Source of the DNA: Dermatophilaceae bacterium | Lineage (GTDB): Bacteria; Actinomycetota; Actinomycetes; Actinomycetales; Dermatophilaceae | Length of the DNA: 20,749 bases | Direction: 5' to 3' | Assembly (NCBI GenBank): GCA_013361975.1 | Contig: JABFXB010000032.1 | Location: 1-20,749 of the forward strand | Shown here: one piece after another, positions 15,365 through 20,749 of the stretch | How the letters are laid out: every line of letters starts with the position of its first letter | How positions within the stretch are numbered: the first letter of the stretch is position 1 | The notes under the pieces: model-generated | What the model was told of the DNA's origin: nothing | Databases searched by the model: none | The model's input: only the letters and a program-made list of their open reading frames with translations | Translations under genes and position numbers: made by a program

Positions 15365-15387
15365 AGCCGACCACCGATGGGAACGCG

Positions 15388-16029
15388 ATGCCGCCTCGCG
15401 TGTCAGTGCACACCCGCATCGACCTGGCGACCCTGCCGCCGCAGCTGCGCGACCTCGTCGAGGCGCTGGTCGAGGGCGCCGAGGTCACCGTCGACCGCGC
15501 CGGCGAGACGGTGGGCACCCTCTCGTTCCGGCCGGCAGTGCTGACCGGCACCGTTCACACGCCCCACGGGGAGCAGGGCCCGCGCGACACCCGACTCGGC
15601 CGCCCGCTGCCCGAGGGTGTGAAGGTGGTCGTGACGGCGATGCGCCTCTCTCGCGAGGCGCGCCGGCGGCTCGGTGACGCCATGGGCCCGGGCTTCCTCG
15701 TCGTCGACTTCGCCGACGCGCCGGACTCGGCCGACATCGTCCTCAGCCACCCCGTGAGCCCGCAGCTGCTGGGCCGGTTCCACCTGCTGTTCCCGGAGGC
15801 GCACGTCATCGTCACCGAGATCCACGACCCCGAGCTGGGAATCGACGTCACCGGCCCGGTCGGTCGCATCCTCGATGCGGGCGTGCAGGCGTACCTCCCG
15901 GCCCGCCCGGTCGAGAAGGTCGCCGAGAACGTCCAGGCCTACCTCGCGGCCCACGAGCAGCGTCGGCTGGCGCGGGACTCCGGCGCGGCGGCAGCGGCCT
16001 TCCTCATGCCTCCGCCGGATGACCGCTGA
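15388..16029 (+). CDS. Protein of unknown function, receiver-like C-terminal fold
   Basis: I do not recognise this 213-residue protein. The first 50 residues hold a helix and the strand pair EVTVDRAGETVGTLSF, faintly like a Phd/YefM antitoxin. Residues about 76-187 alternate strands and helices (KVVVTAM, GFLVVDFADAP, ADIVLSHP, AHVIVTEIHD, GVQAYLPARPVEKVAENVQAYL), with an ending like that of response-regulator receiver domains (GA-x-x-YL-x-KP). The usual acidic pocket, phospho-acceptor Asp and Lys are not clearly present. An Ala-rich tail follows. There is no signal peptide or membrane segment. It is followed by a GAF-ANTAR regulator that shares its upstream 14-base element, hinting at joint regulation. 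GC bias and codon use are those of a real gene. Confidence 0.75.
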   Translation: MPPRVSVHTRIDLATLPPQLRDLVEALVEGAEVTVDRAGETVGTLSFRPAVLTGTVHTPHGEQGPRDTRLGRPLPEGVKVVVTAMRLSREARRRLGDAMGPGFLVVDFADAPDSADIVLSHPVSPQLLGRFHLLFPEAHVIVTEIHDPELGIDVTGPVGRILDAGVQAYLPARPVEKVAENVQAYLAAHEQRRLARDSGAAAAAFLMPPPDDR

Positions 16030-16077
16030 CGCCGTCGCGGGCGCCACGGAACAGAGCGGAACCCGCGCGTAGGACGG

Positions 16078-16101
16078 GTTGCGCGCGAGATCGATGGGTA
16101 G
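16078..16101 (+). promoter_or_regulatory. Possible SigB/SigF-type promoter of the GAF-ANTAR gene
   Basis: GTTG at 16078-16081 and GGGTAG at 16096-16101 are separated by 14 bases, close to the GTTT-N14-16-GGGTAT pattern of actinobacterial general-stress sigma factors. If used, the transcript would begin near 16108, which is too late for the GTG at 16108 to serve as start unless leaderless, and supports the ATG at 16189. The match is short. Confidence 0.3.
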
Positions 16102-16105
16102 GAAC

Positions 16106-16119
16106 GGGTGGAGGTCCGA
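16106..16119 (+). repeat. 14-base direct repeat, copy 2, upstream of the GAF-ANTAR gene
   Basis: Identical to 15351-15364. It lies 69 bases before the ATG at 16189 and partly covers an alternative GTG start at 16108. Confidence 0.5.
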
Positions 16120-16188
16120 TCAGAGACCGGGACTCTCCCCGACGGCGATCCAGCCGGGATCGCTGCACCACCCTGGGGGCGAAGCCGC

Positions 16189-16932
16189 ATGAACAGCACA
16201 CCGACCGACAGCGAGGTGCCGGCATACCTGCGCGGTGTCGCCGAGGACTTCGAGCGCATGGGTCAGGAGATCGCCTCGTCGACGCGCGACTCCGTCTTCG
16301 AGGCCGTGACCAGCCTGGCCGTCGAGCGGGTGCCCAGCGCCCGCGCCTGCAGCATCACGACGATCAGCCACGACCGCTTCGTCACCGCTGCTGCCACCGA
16401 CGAGGTTGCCCGTCGGGCTGACGCGATCCAGTACGAGCTCGGGTCGGGTCCGTGCATCGACTCGATCGTCGAGCAGGCGATCTACCAGCCGAAGGACCTC
16501 GCCGCGGACGACCGGTGGCCGGAGTACGGCCGGCGGGTGGTGGAGCAGCTCGGTCTGCGGAGCATGCTGTCGTTTCGCATGAGCGTCGAGTCCGCGGGTG
16601 TCATCGCGGGCCTCAACATGTATGCCGACGAGCCCGACGCGTTCGACGACCACGACCTCGCCGAAGGGCTGCTGCTGACGACGCACGCGGCTCAGGCCGT
16701 CGCCGCCGCCCAGCTGCGCGAGCGCAGCGAGAACCTGCAGCGGGCCCTCGACTCCAACCGCGACATCGGCACCGCCATCGGGGTGCTGATGGGTCTGCAC
16801 CGGCTCACGCGCGACCAGGCCTTCGACCTGCTGCGCATCGCGAGCCAGAACGCGAACCGCAAGCTGCACGACGTGGCGCTGGACGTCATCGACTCCGGCA
16901 CGGTGGACGTCACCCCTCGCGGTCGCGCCTGA
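16189..16932 (+). CDS. GAF-ANTAR regulator
   Basis: A 247-residue cytoplasmic protein: a GAF sensor domain at about residues 35-175 (ELGSGPCIDSI at 84-94 is typical) and a C-terminal ANTAR RNA-binding domain at about 181-236 (NRDIGTAIGVLMGLHRLTRDQAF). ANTAR proteins bind paired hairpins in mRNA leaders and prevent transcription termination; the GAF ligand is unknown. The ATG at 16189 is preferred because GAF-ANTAR homology starts soon after and only low-complexity sequence lies before it; a GTG at 16108 would add 27 residues. The ribosome site is weak (GGGGG). It ends six bases from the convergent arsC stop. Many actinobacteria carry several paralogues, so a specific role cannot be named. Confidence 0.88.
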   Translation: MNSTPTDSEVPAYLRGVAEDFERMGQEIASSTRDSVFEAVTSLAVERVPSARACSITTISHDRFVTAAATDEVARRADAIQYELGSGPCIDSIVEQAIYQPKDLAADDRWPEYGRRVVEQLGLRSMLSFRMSVESAGVIAGLNMYADEPDAFDDHDLAEGLLLTTHAAQAVAAAQLRERSENLQRALDSNRDIGTAIGVLMGLHRLTRDQAFDLLRIASQNANRKLHDVALDVIDSGTVDVTPRGRA

Positions 16933-16938
16933 CCCGGC

Positions 16939-17358
16939 TCATCCGGCGGTGAGCTCGTCGACGAGGGCTTGGACGCGGCCGCGGATCTCGTCGCGGATGG
17001 GCCGCACGTGCTCGATGTCCTGACCGGCCGGGTCGTCGAGCACCCAGTCCTCGTAACGCTTTCCGGGGTAGAAGGGGCAGGCGTCGCCGCAGCCCATCGT
17101 CACGACGACGTCGGCCTCTCGCACGGCGGCGTCGGTCAGCAGCTTCGGTGCCTCGGCCGTGATGTCGACGCCCTCCTCGGCCATGGCCTGCACGGCGACG
17201 GGGTTGACCTGGTCGGCGGGGGCCGAGCCGGCGGACAGCACCTCGATGCGGTCGCCCGCGAGGTGCTGCAGGTAGCCGGCGGCCATCTGCGAGCGGCCCG
17301 CGTTGTGCACGCAGACGAAGAGGACAGTCGGCCGGTCGGTGCGAGCCATGTCGGTCAC
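16939..17358 (-). CDS. arsC: Arsenate reductase, low-molecular-weight phosphatase type
   Basis: A 139-residue enzyme reducing arsenate to arsenite. Seen: the phosphatase loop CVHNAGRS with Cys16 and Arg22, the second redox segment MGCGDACPFYPGK with Cys90 and Cys94, and the general acid Asp109 in LDDPAG. This resembles the actinobacterial enzymes coupled to thioredoxin or to mycothiol/mycoredoxin; the coupling partner is not visible. The GTG at 17356-17358 overlaps the aquaporin stop as GTGA and follows AAAGG by seven bases, so it is preferred to the ATG nine bases later. Last gene of the arsR-aqp-arsC operon. Confidence 0.93.
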   Translation of the reverse strand: MTDMARTDRPTVLFVCVHNAGRSQMAAGYLQHLAGDRIEVLSAGSAPADQVNPVAVQAMAEEGVDITAEAPKLLTDAAVREADVVVTMGCGDACPFYPGKRYEDWVLDDPAGQDIEHVRPIRDEIRGRVQALVDELTAG

Positions 17359-18044
17359 GGGAGGGCCTTTCTTGCCGGAGGGGCGGTGCGGCCGACGGGG
17401 TGGAGAAGGGCGACGGCACCGAGCCCGAGCGCGCCGCCGAGCAGCTGCGCCAGCACGAAGGCGAGGACGCTCGACGGCGCGATGCCGGCGAAGGTGTCGG
17501 TGACGGTGCGGGCCAGCGTGACGGCCGGGTTCGCGAACGACGTCGAGCTGGTGAACCAGTAGGCGGCGGCGATGTAGCCACCGACGGCGTACGCGACCCG
17601 GCTGGAGTCGGCGCCCCGCAGCGTGCCGAGCACGACGACGACGAGGCCGAGCGTCGCGACGACCTCGCCCAGCCACAGGCCGGACCCCGAGCGCGCGTGC
17701 TGCGACAGCGTCACGGCGGGCAGGTCGAACATGAGGTTGGCGACGACGGCGCCGGCGAGCCCACCGGCGACCTGCGCCGCGACCAGGGCGGCGGCCGTGC
17801 GCGTGGAGATCGTGCCGAGCACCCGCTCGACGAGCGTCACGACCGGGTTGAACGAGGCCGACACCGGGTGCAGGGCGAGGATCAGCGCGACGAGCACGGC
17901 CCCCGTGGCGAGCGAGTTCTCGAGCAGCTGCAGCCCGATGTTGCCCGGGGAGAGCCGGCTCGCGGCGATGCCCGAGCCGATGACGGTGGCGACGAGGAAG
18001 CCGGTGCCGACCAGCTCGGCCGCCGCCTTCTGGCGCAGCCTCAC
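17355..18044 (-). CDS. Aquaporin-family channel, AqpS-like arsenite exit channel
   Basis: A 229-residue membrane protein of the major intrinsic protein family with six hydrophobic segments and two half-helix motifs: NPV at 66-68 (first Ala replaced by Val) and NPA at 172-174. The residue after the second motif is Val175 where water channels have the filter Arg, so a wider pore is likely. Placed between arsR and arsC and with no ArsB or Acr3 pump in view, it fits AqpS of Sinorhizobium meliloti, where arsenite made by ArsC flows out down its gradient. The GTG at 18042-18044 overlaps the arsR stop as GTGA. The frame stays open upstream across arsR, but that part is not membrane-like. Confidence 0.9.
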   Translation of the reverse strand: MRLRQKAAAELVGTGFLVATVIGSGIAASRLSPGNIGLQLLENSLATGAVLVALILALHPVSASFNPVVTLVERVLGTISTRTAAALVAAQVAGGLAGAVVANLMFDLPAVTLSQHARSGSGLWLGEVVATLGLVVVVLGTLRGADSSRVAYAVGGYIAAAYWFTSSTSFANPAVTLARTVTDTFAGIAPSSVLAFVLAQLLGGALGLGAVALLHPVGRTAPPARKALP

Positions 18045-18403
18045 GAGGCGGTGTCGGAGATGAGCGTCGCCAGCGACGACATCGCGGTCGGGCTGGACCG
18101 GTAGTACACCCAGACCCCGCGCTTCTCCCGCTCGAGCAGGCCCGCCTCGTGGAGCACCTTGAGGTGGTGGCTGATCGTCGGCTGCGACAGGTCGAACGCG
18201 TCGCCCAAGTCGCACACGCAGGCCTCACCACCCTCGTGCGACGCGACCAGCGAGAGGAGGCGAAGGCGTACGGGGTCGGCGAGCGCCTTGAGCATCGGCG
18301 CGATCCGCTCGGCCGCCTCCTGGCTGAGGGGCTCGCGGCTCAGCGGCGAGCAGCAGGCGACCGCCTCGACCGGCGTCAGGGTCAACATCGGGGAGTTCGA
18401 CAC
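18041..18403 (-). CDS. arsR: ArsR-family arsenic-responsive repressor
   Basis: A 120-residue winged-helix repressor. Seen: DPVRLRLLSLVA at 43-54, the recognition helix LSQPTISHHLKVLHEAGLL and the wing KRGVWVYY. Candidate arsenite-binding cysteines are Cys17-Cys18 near the N-terminus and Cys62/Cys64 in CVCDL; this resembles both the classical CxC site and the CC-plus-C site reported for C. glutamicum ArsR. The start is taken as the GTG at 18401-18403; an ATG lies 15 bases downstream. The inverted repeat at 18405-18428 abuts the start, so a very short or absent leader is likely. Derepression by arsenite would switch on arsR, the channel and arsC together. Confidence 0.92.
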   Translation of the reverse strand: MSNSPMLTLTPVEAVACCSPLSREPLSQEAAERIAPMLKALADPVRLRLLSLVASHEGGEACVCDLGDAFDLSQPTISHHLKVLHEAGLLEREKRGVWVYYRSSPTAMSSLATLISDTAS

Positions 18404-18404
18404 G

Positions 18405-18428
18405 CATCGATATTGACAGACGTCGATG
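18405..18428. promoter_or_regulatory. Inverted repeat, likely ArsR operator
   Basis: CATCGA and TCGATG are separated by 12 bases that contain TATTGACAGACG, like sites bound by actinobacterial ArsR proteins. It sits two bases before the arsR start codon and 94 bases before the divergent phosphatase gene, and is one of few AT-containing patches here. Confidence 0.7.
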
Positions 18429-18522
18429 TATGCCGGCCACCTGCTGCTGGCACCGCAGGGCTGTTCGCGCCGACCGGACCGTGGGTAACTGCCTCGATAC
18501 CGACGAGAACGCAGGAGGTCCA

Positions 18523-19281
18523 GTGTCGATCGAACCGAGCCGCGAGTCAGCGCCCGCCCACGTCGAGGAGCTGGTGCTGGTGCGCCACGGCGAGAGCCTC
18601 GGCAACGTCGCGGACGCCGAGGCGCGGCGGCGGGGCCTGGGCCGCCTCGACCTCGCCACCCGCGACCCGGACACCCCGCTGTCGGAGCGGGGCCGGCAGC
18701 AGGCCGACGTGCTGGGCCGGTCCGTGTCCGCGCTCGGGGCGGACGACCAGCCGGAGGTCGTGCTCAGCTCGCCGTACGCCCGCGCCGCGCAGACCGCACA
18801 CGTGGTCACCGAGCGGCTGGGGCTGCGGGCCACCCCCGACGAGCGCCTGCGCGAGCGCGACCTCGGCGTCTTCGACGGACTCACGGGAGCGGGCATCCGC
18901 GAGGCCTACCCCGAAGAGGCAGAACGGCGCTCGCGCCTGGGCAAGTTCTACTACCGCCCCCCGGGCGGTGAGAGCTGGACCGACGTCGCCCTCCGGGTGC
19001 GGCACGTCCTCGTCGACCTCGCCTCCATGTATGCCGGTCGCCGCGTCTGGGTCTTCACGCACCAGGCGGTCATCATGAGCTTCCGGCTGGTGCTGGAGGG
19101 CCTCGACGAGCGACGTCTCCTCGAGCTCGACCGCGACGAGCCGCTGGGGAACTGCTCCCTGACGCGCTACCGGCGTGGCTCCGGCGGCACCCTCGAGCTC
19201 GTGTCGTTCGCCGACACCTCGCACCTGCAGGCCTCCGACGCCGAAGAGACCCACGAGTCGGCACAGTCCGAGGCGGGGTGA
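18523..19281 (+). CDS. Histidine phosphatase superfamily protein (phosphoglycerate mutase-like)
   Basis: A 252-residue cytoplasmic phosphatase. Seen: the phospho-histidine motif LVRHGES with His22, supporting Arg21 and Arg87 (SSPYARAAQT), the general acid region with Glu111 (ERDLGVFDG) and the second His180 (FTHQAV). Substrate is not readable; family members act on sugar phosphates, nucleotides or phosphoproteins. The GTG at 18523 follows AGGAGG by four bases; the frame remains open upstream to 18430 without support. Its stop overlaps the next gene's GTG as GTGA, so it is coupled to the NAD(P)HX dehydratase gene. Confidence 0.9.
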   Translation: MSIEPSRESAPAHVEELVLVRHGESLGNVADAEARRRGLGRLDLATRDPDTPLSERGRQQADVLGRSVSALGADDQPEVVLSSPYARAAQTAHVVTERLGLRATPDERLRERDLGVFDGLTGAGIREAYPEEAERRSRLGKFYYRPPGGESWTDVALRVRHVLVDLASMYAGRRVWVFTHQAVIMSFRLVLEGLDERRLLELDRDEPLGNCSLTRYRRGSGGTLELVSFADTSHLQASDAEETHESAQSEAG

Positions 19282-20180
19282 CCTCGATGCCCGGGCAGAC
19301 CCCACGAGCCGTCGACAGGCGGCTGCTGCGCGAGTGGCCGCTGCCGCCGTCCGACGGAGACAAGAGCGACCGCGGAAGGGTGCTCGTCGTCGGTGGCGCG
19401 CGGCAGACGCCCGGGGCGGTCCTGCTCTCCGCGGAGTCGGCGCTACGGGTCGGCGCCGGCAAGGTGCAGGTCGCGACGGCCGCCGACGCGGCTCCAGCGC
19501 TGTCGGTGCTCGTGCCCGAGGCGTACGTCGAGGCCCTCCCGGTGCTCGGCTCGGGAGACCTCGCGGTGGCGGGCGCCGACCGCATCCTCCAGCTGGCCGA
19601 GGGCGTCGACGTCGTCCTGCTCGGGCCCGGCCTCGGCGATCCGGAGTGCGCCAGGCTGCTCCTCGAGCGGGTCGTGCCCCGGCTCGACTCGGCAGTGGTC
19701 ATCGACGCCCTCGGCACGGCATACCTCACCGGGAACCTGGACGGCGTGCGGCACCTCGAGGGCCGAGTCCTGCTGACGCCCAATGCAACCGAGCTCGCCG
19801 AGACGCTCGGCATCCCCGAGTCGGAGGTCGAGGCAGACCCGATGGGCTGCGCGCGCAGGCTCGCCGAGGCGACCGGCGCTGTCGTGCTCGGCGGGGGAGA
19901 GGTGTCGTGCATCGCCACCCCGTGCGGCGACTCCTGGCGTCACGAGGGCGGCTCCATGGGACTGGCCACCGCCGGTTCCGGCGACGTCAAGGCCGGGGTC
20001 GTGGCCGGGCTCATGGCGCGCGGCGCCCCACCCGAGCAGGCGGCCGTCTGGGGCACGTGGACCCACGGCCGCGCCGGCGAGGTGCTCGACGACGAGATGC
20101 CCGGCTTCCTCGCCCGCGACCTCTCCGGGCGCATCCCGCGCGAGCTGGCCGCCGTCGAGCGGTCGCCGGCCGACGGCTGA
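19278..20180 (+). CDS. nnrD: ADP-dependent NAD(P)H-hydrate dehydratase
   Basis: A 300-residue ribokinase-like enzyme that repairs hydrated NADH/NADPH using ADP. Seen: GRVLVVGGARQTPGAVLLSA at about 33-52, LRVGAGKVQVAT near 57-67, LLGPGLGD at 114-121, LTPNATELAETLG at 166-178, and GSGDVKAGVVAGL from 233 with catalytic Asp236. The N-terminal epimerase half found in bifunctional NnrD/Nnr proteins is absent, so this is a stand-alone dehydratase. The GTG at 19278 overlaps the preceding stop; an ATG nine bases later is the alternative and has GGCGGGG before it. Some relatives are annotated only as sugar kinases. Confidence 0.9.
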   Translation: MTSMPGQTPRAVDRRLLREWPLPPSDGDKSDRGRVLVVGGARQTPGAVLLSAESALRVGAGKVQVATAADAAPALSVLVPEAYVEALPVLGSGDLAVAGADRILQLAEGVDVVLLGPGLGDPECARLLLERVVPRLDSAVVIDALGTAYLTGNLDGVRHLEGRVLLTPNATELAETLGIPESEVEADPMGCARRLAEATGAVVLGGGEVSCIATPCGDSWRHEGGSMGLATAGSGDVKAGVVAGLMARGAPPEQAAVWGTWTHGRAGEVLDDEMPGFLARDLSGRIPRELAAVERSPADG

Positions 20181-20215
20181 CCGCAGCGCGCCGTCGGGGT
20201 GGGTACGTGCCTGAC

Positions 20216-20749
20216 ATGTTCGACACCGTGATCCTCGACGTCGACGGCACGCTCGTCGACAGCAACTACCACCACGCCCTCGCCTGGTCGCGGGCGTTCC
20301 GCCGGCACGGCCACGACGTGGAGCTGTGGCGCATCCACCGGGCCATCGGGATGGGCGGCGACAGGCTCGTCGCCCACGTCGCGGGCGACCCCGTCGAGCA
20401 GGAGGAGGGCGACGCGCTCCGCGACGCGTGGACCCGCGAGTTCGACGGGCTCATCGGCGACGTGCGCTCCTTCGCGGGCAGCCGGCCGCTGCTCGAGGCC
20501 GTCAAGGAGCTCGGCCTCCACCTCGCCCTCGCCAGCTCGGGTCAGCCCGAGCACGTGCAGACCTTCCTCGACCTCTTCGACGGCCGCTCGCTGGCGGACG
20601 CGTGGACGACGTCCGACGACGTCGAGGAGAGCAAGCCCGCCGCCGACCTGCTCGCCGTCGCGCTTCAGAAGACGGGTGGCCGCCACGGTGTGATGGTCGG
20701 CGACGCGACGTGGGACGCCGAGGCCGCGGTGAAGGGCGGCATGCCCGCG
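20216..20749 (+). CDS. HAD-family phosphatase (phosphoglycolate phosphatase/beta-phosphoglucomutase-like), 3' end cut by window
   Basis: The visible 178 residues show all HAD motifs: DVDGT with nucleophile Asp8 and Asp10, LASSG as motif II, the motif III Lys in ESKPAAD, and GDATWDAEAA as motif IV. A helical cap follows motif I (NYHHALAWSRAFRRHG), as in subfamily I. The frame is open to the end of the window. An in-frame GTG nine bases before the ATG is preceded by GGGGTGGG and may be the true start. It lies 35 bases after the dehydratase and may belong to the same transcript. The substrate is unknown. Confidence 0.88.
   Translation, partial: MFDTVILDVDGTLVDSNYHHALAWSRAFRRHGHDVELWRIHRAIGMGGDRLVAHVAGDPVEQEEGDALRDAWTREFDGLIGDVRSFAGSRPLLEAVKELGLHLALASSGQPEHVQTFLDLFDGRSLADAWTTSDDVEESKPAADLLAVALQKTGGRHGVMVGDATWDAEAAVKGGMPA

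Larger units (their letters stand above)
446..19724. repeat. Dispersed octamer GTATGCCG / CGGCATAC, ten copies
   Basis: Exact copies as GTATGCCG on the plus strand: 476-483, 2115-2122, 6710-6717, 16620-16627, 18428-18435, 19029-19036. As CGGCATAC: 446-453, 9508-9515, 16220-16227, 19717-19724. Nine are inside genes, one is in the arsR/phosphatase gap. By hand count only about two other TAT or ATA triplets lie inside coding sequence. Function unknown. Confidence 0.8.

Noticed and set aside
16108..16188. GTG at 16108 as start of the GAF-ANTAR protein
   Set aside because: The added 27 residues look like untranslated leader, and the GTG lies inside the 14-base repeat and beside a possible promoter.
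18413..18418. TTGACA as a -35 box for the histidine phosphatase gene
   Set aside because: No matching -10 hexamer is found about 17 bases downstream (GTCGATGTATGCC), and the sequence is better explained as the centre of the ArsR inverted repeat.
1..20749. tRNA, rRNA, CRISPR arrays, transposases, attachment sites
   Set aside because: None was recognisable by reading; no direct repeats in array form, no DDE transposase or integrase motifs.

Overview
The window looks like chromosomal DNA of a high-GC actinobacterium. Third codon positions are almost all G or C, GTG starts are common, many genes overlap through ATGA or GTGA junctions, and the ben/cat/LAL-regulator arrangement resembles that of Corynebacterium and Rhodococcus. 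Intrasporangiaceae or a related family is a guess from codon style only. I see no rRNA, tRNA, CRISPR array or insertion sequence.

Layout. 1-833 (-): most of a maleylacetate reductase, cut by the window edge. 936-1298 (-): a YCII-domain protein. 1427-1693 (-): a CsoR-family repressor carrying a Cys36/Gly61/Cys65 signature, with a palindromic ATACCC-type operator upstream. 1966-3237 (+): an M20 amidohydrolase whose 3' end overlaps that of pobA. 3198-11788 (-): one long, tightly coupled operon reading benA, benB, a benC-FCD-benD fusion, a large LuxR/LAL regulator (benR-like) and pobA. 11789-11997: an AT-rich divergent control region. 11998-15267 (+): a LysR regulator, catB, catA and catC, closed by a long hairpin. 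15388-16932 (+): an unrecognised small protein and a GAF-ANTAR regulator. 16939-18403 (-): arsR, aquaporin and arsC, every junction being a GTGA overlap. 18523-20749 (+): a histidine phosphatase, an NAD(P)HX dehydratase and a partial HAD hydrolase.

How the genes work together. BenAB with the BenC part of the fusion dihydroxylates benzoate, and the BenD part oxidises the diol to catechol. CatA, CatB and CatC convert catechol through cis,cis-muconate and muconolactone to 3-oxoadipate enol-lactone. PobA turns 4-hydroxybenzoate into protocatechuate, and maleylacetate reductase delivers 3-oxoadipate from a third aromatic branch. The region is therefore an aromatic-acid funnel into the 3-oxoadipate pathway. 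The ars operon would reduce arsenate and let arsenite leave through a channel.

The most unusual items are four. First, the 855-residue fusion of a dioxygenase reductase, a GntR-type FCD sensor domain without a DNA-binding domain, and the diol dehydrogenase. Second, an octamer (GTATGCCG or its complement) that occurs ten times and accounts for nearly all TAT/ATA triplets in coding DNA. Third, the LAL regulator's degenerate Walker A motif. Fourth, the orphan persulfide-sensor-like CsoR protein.
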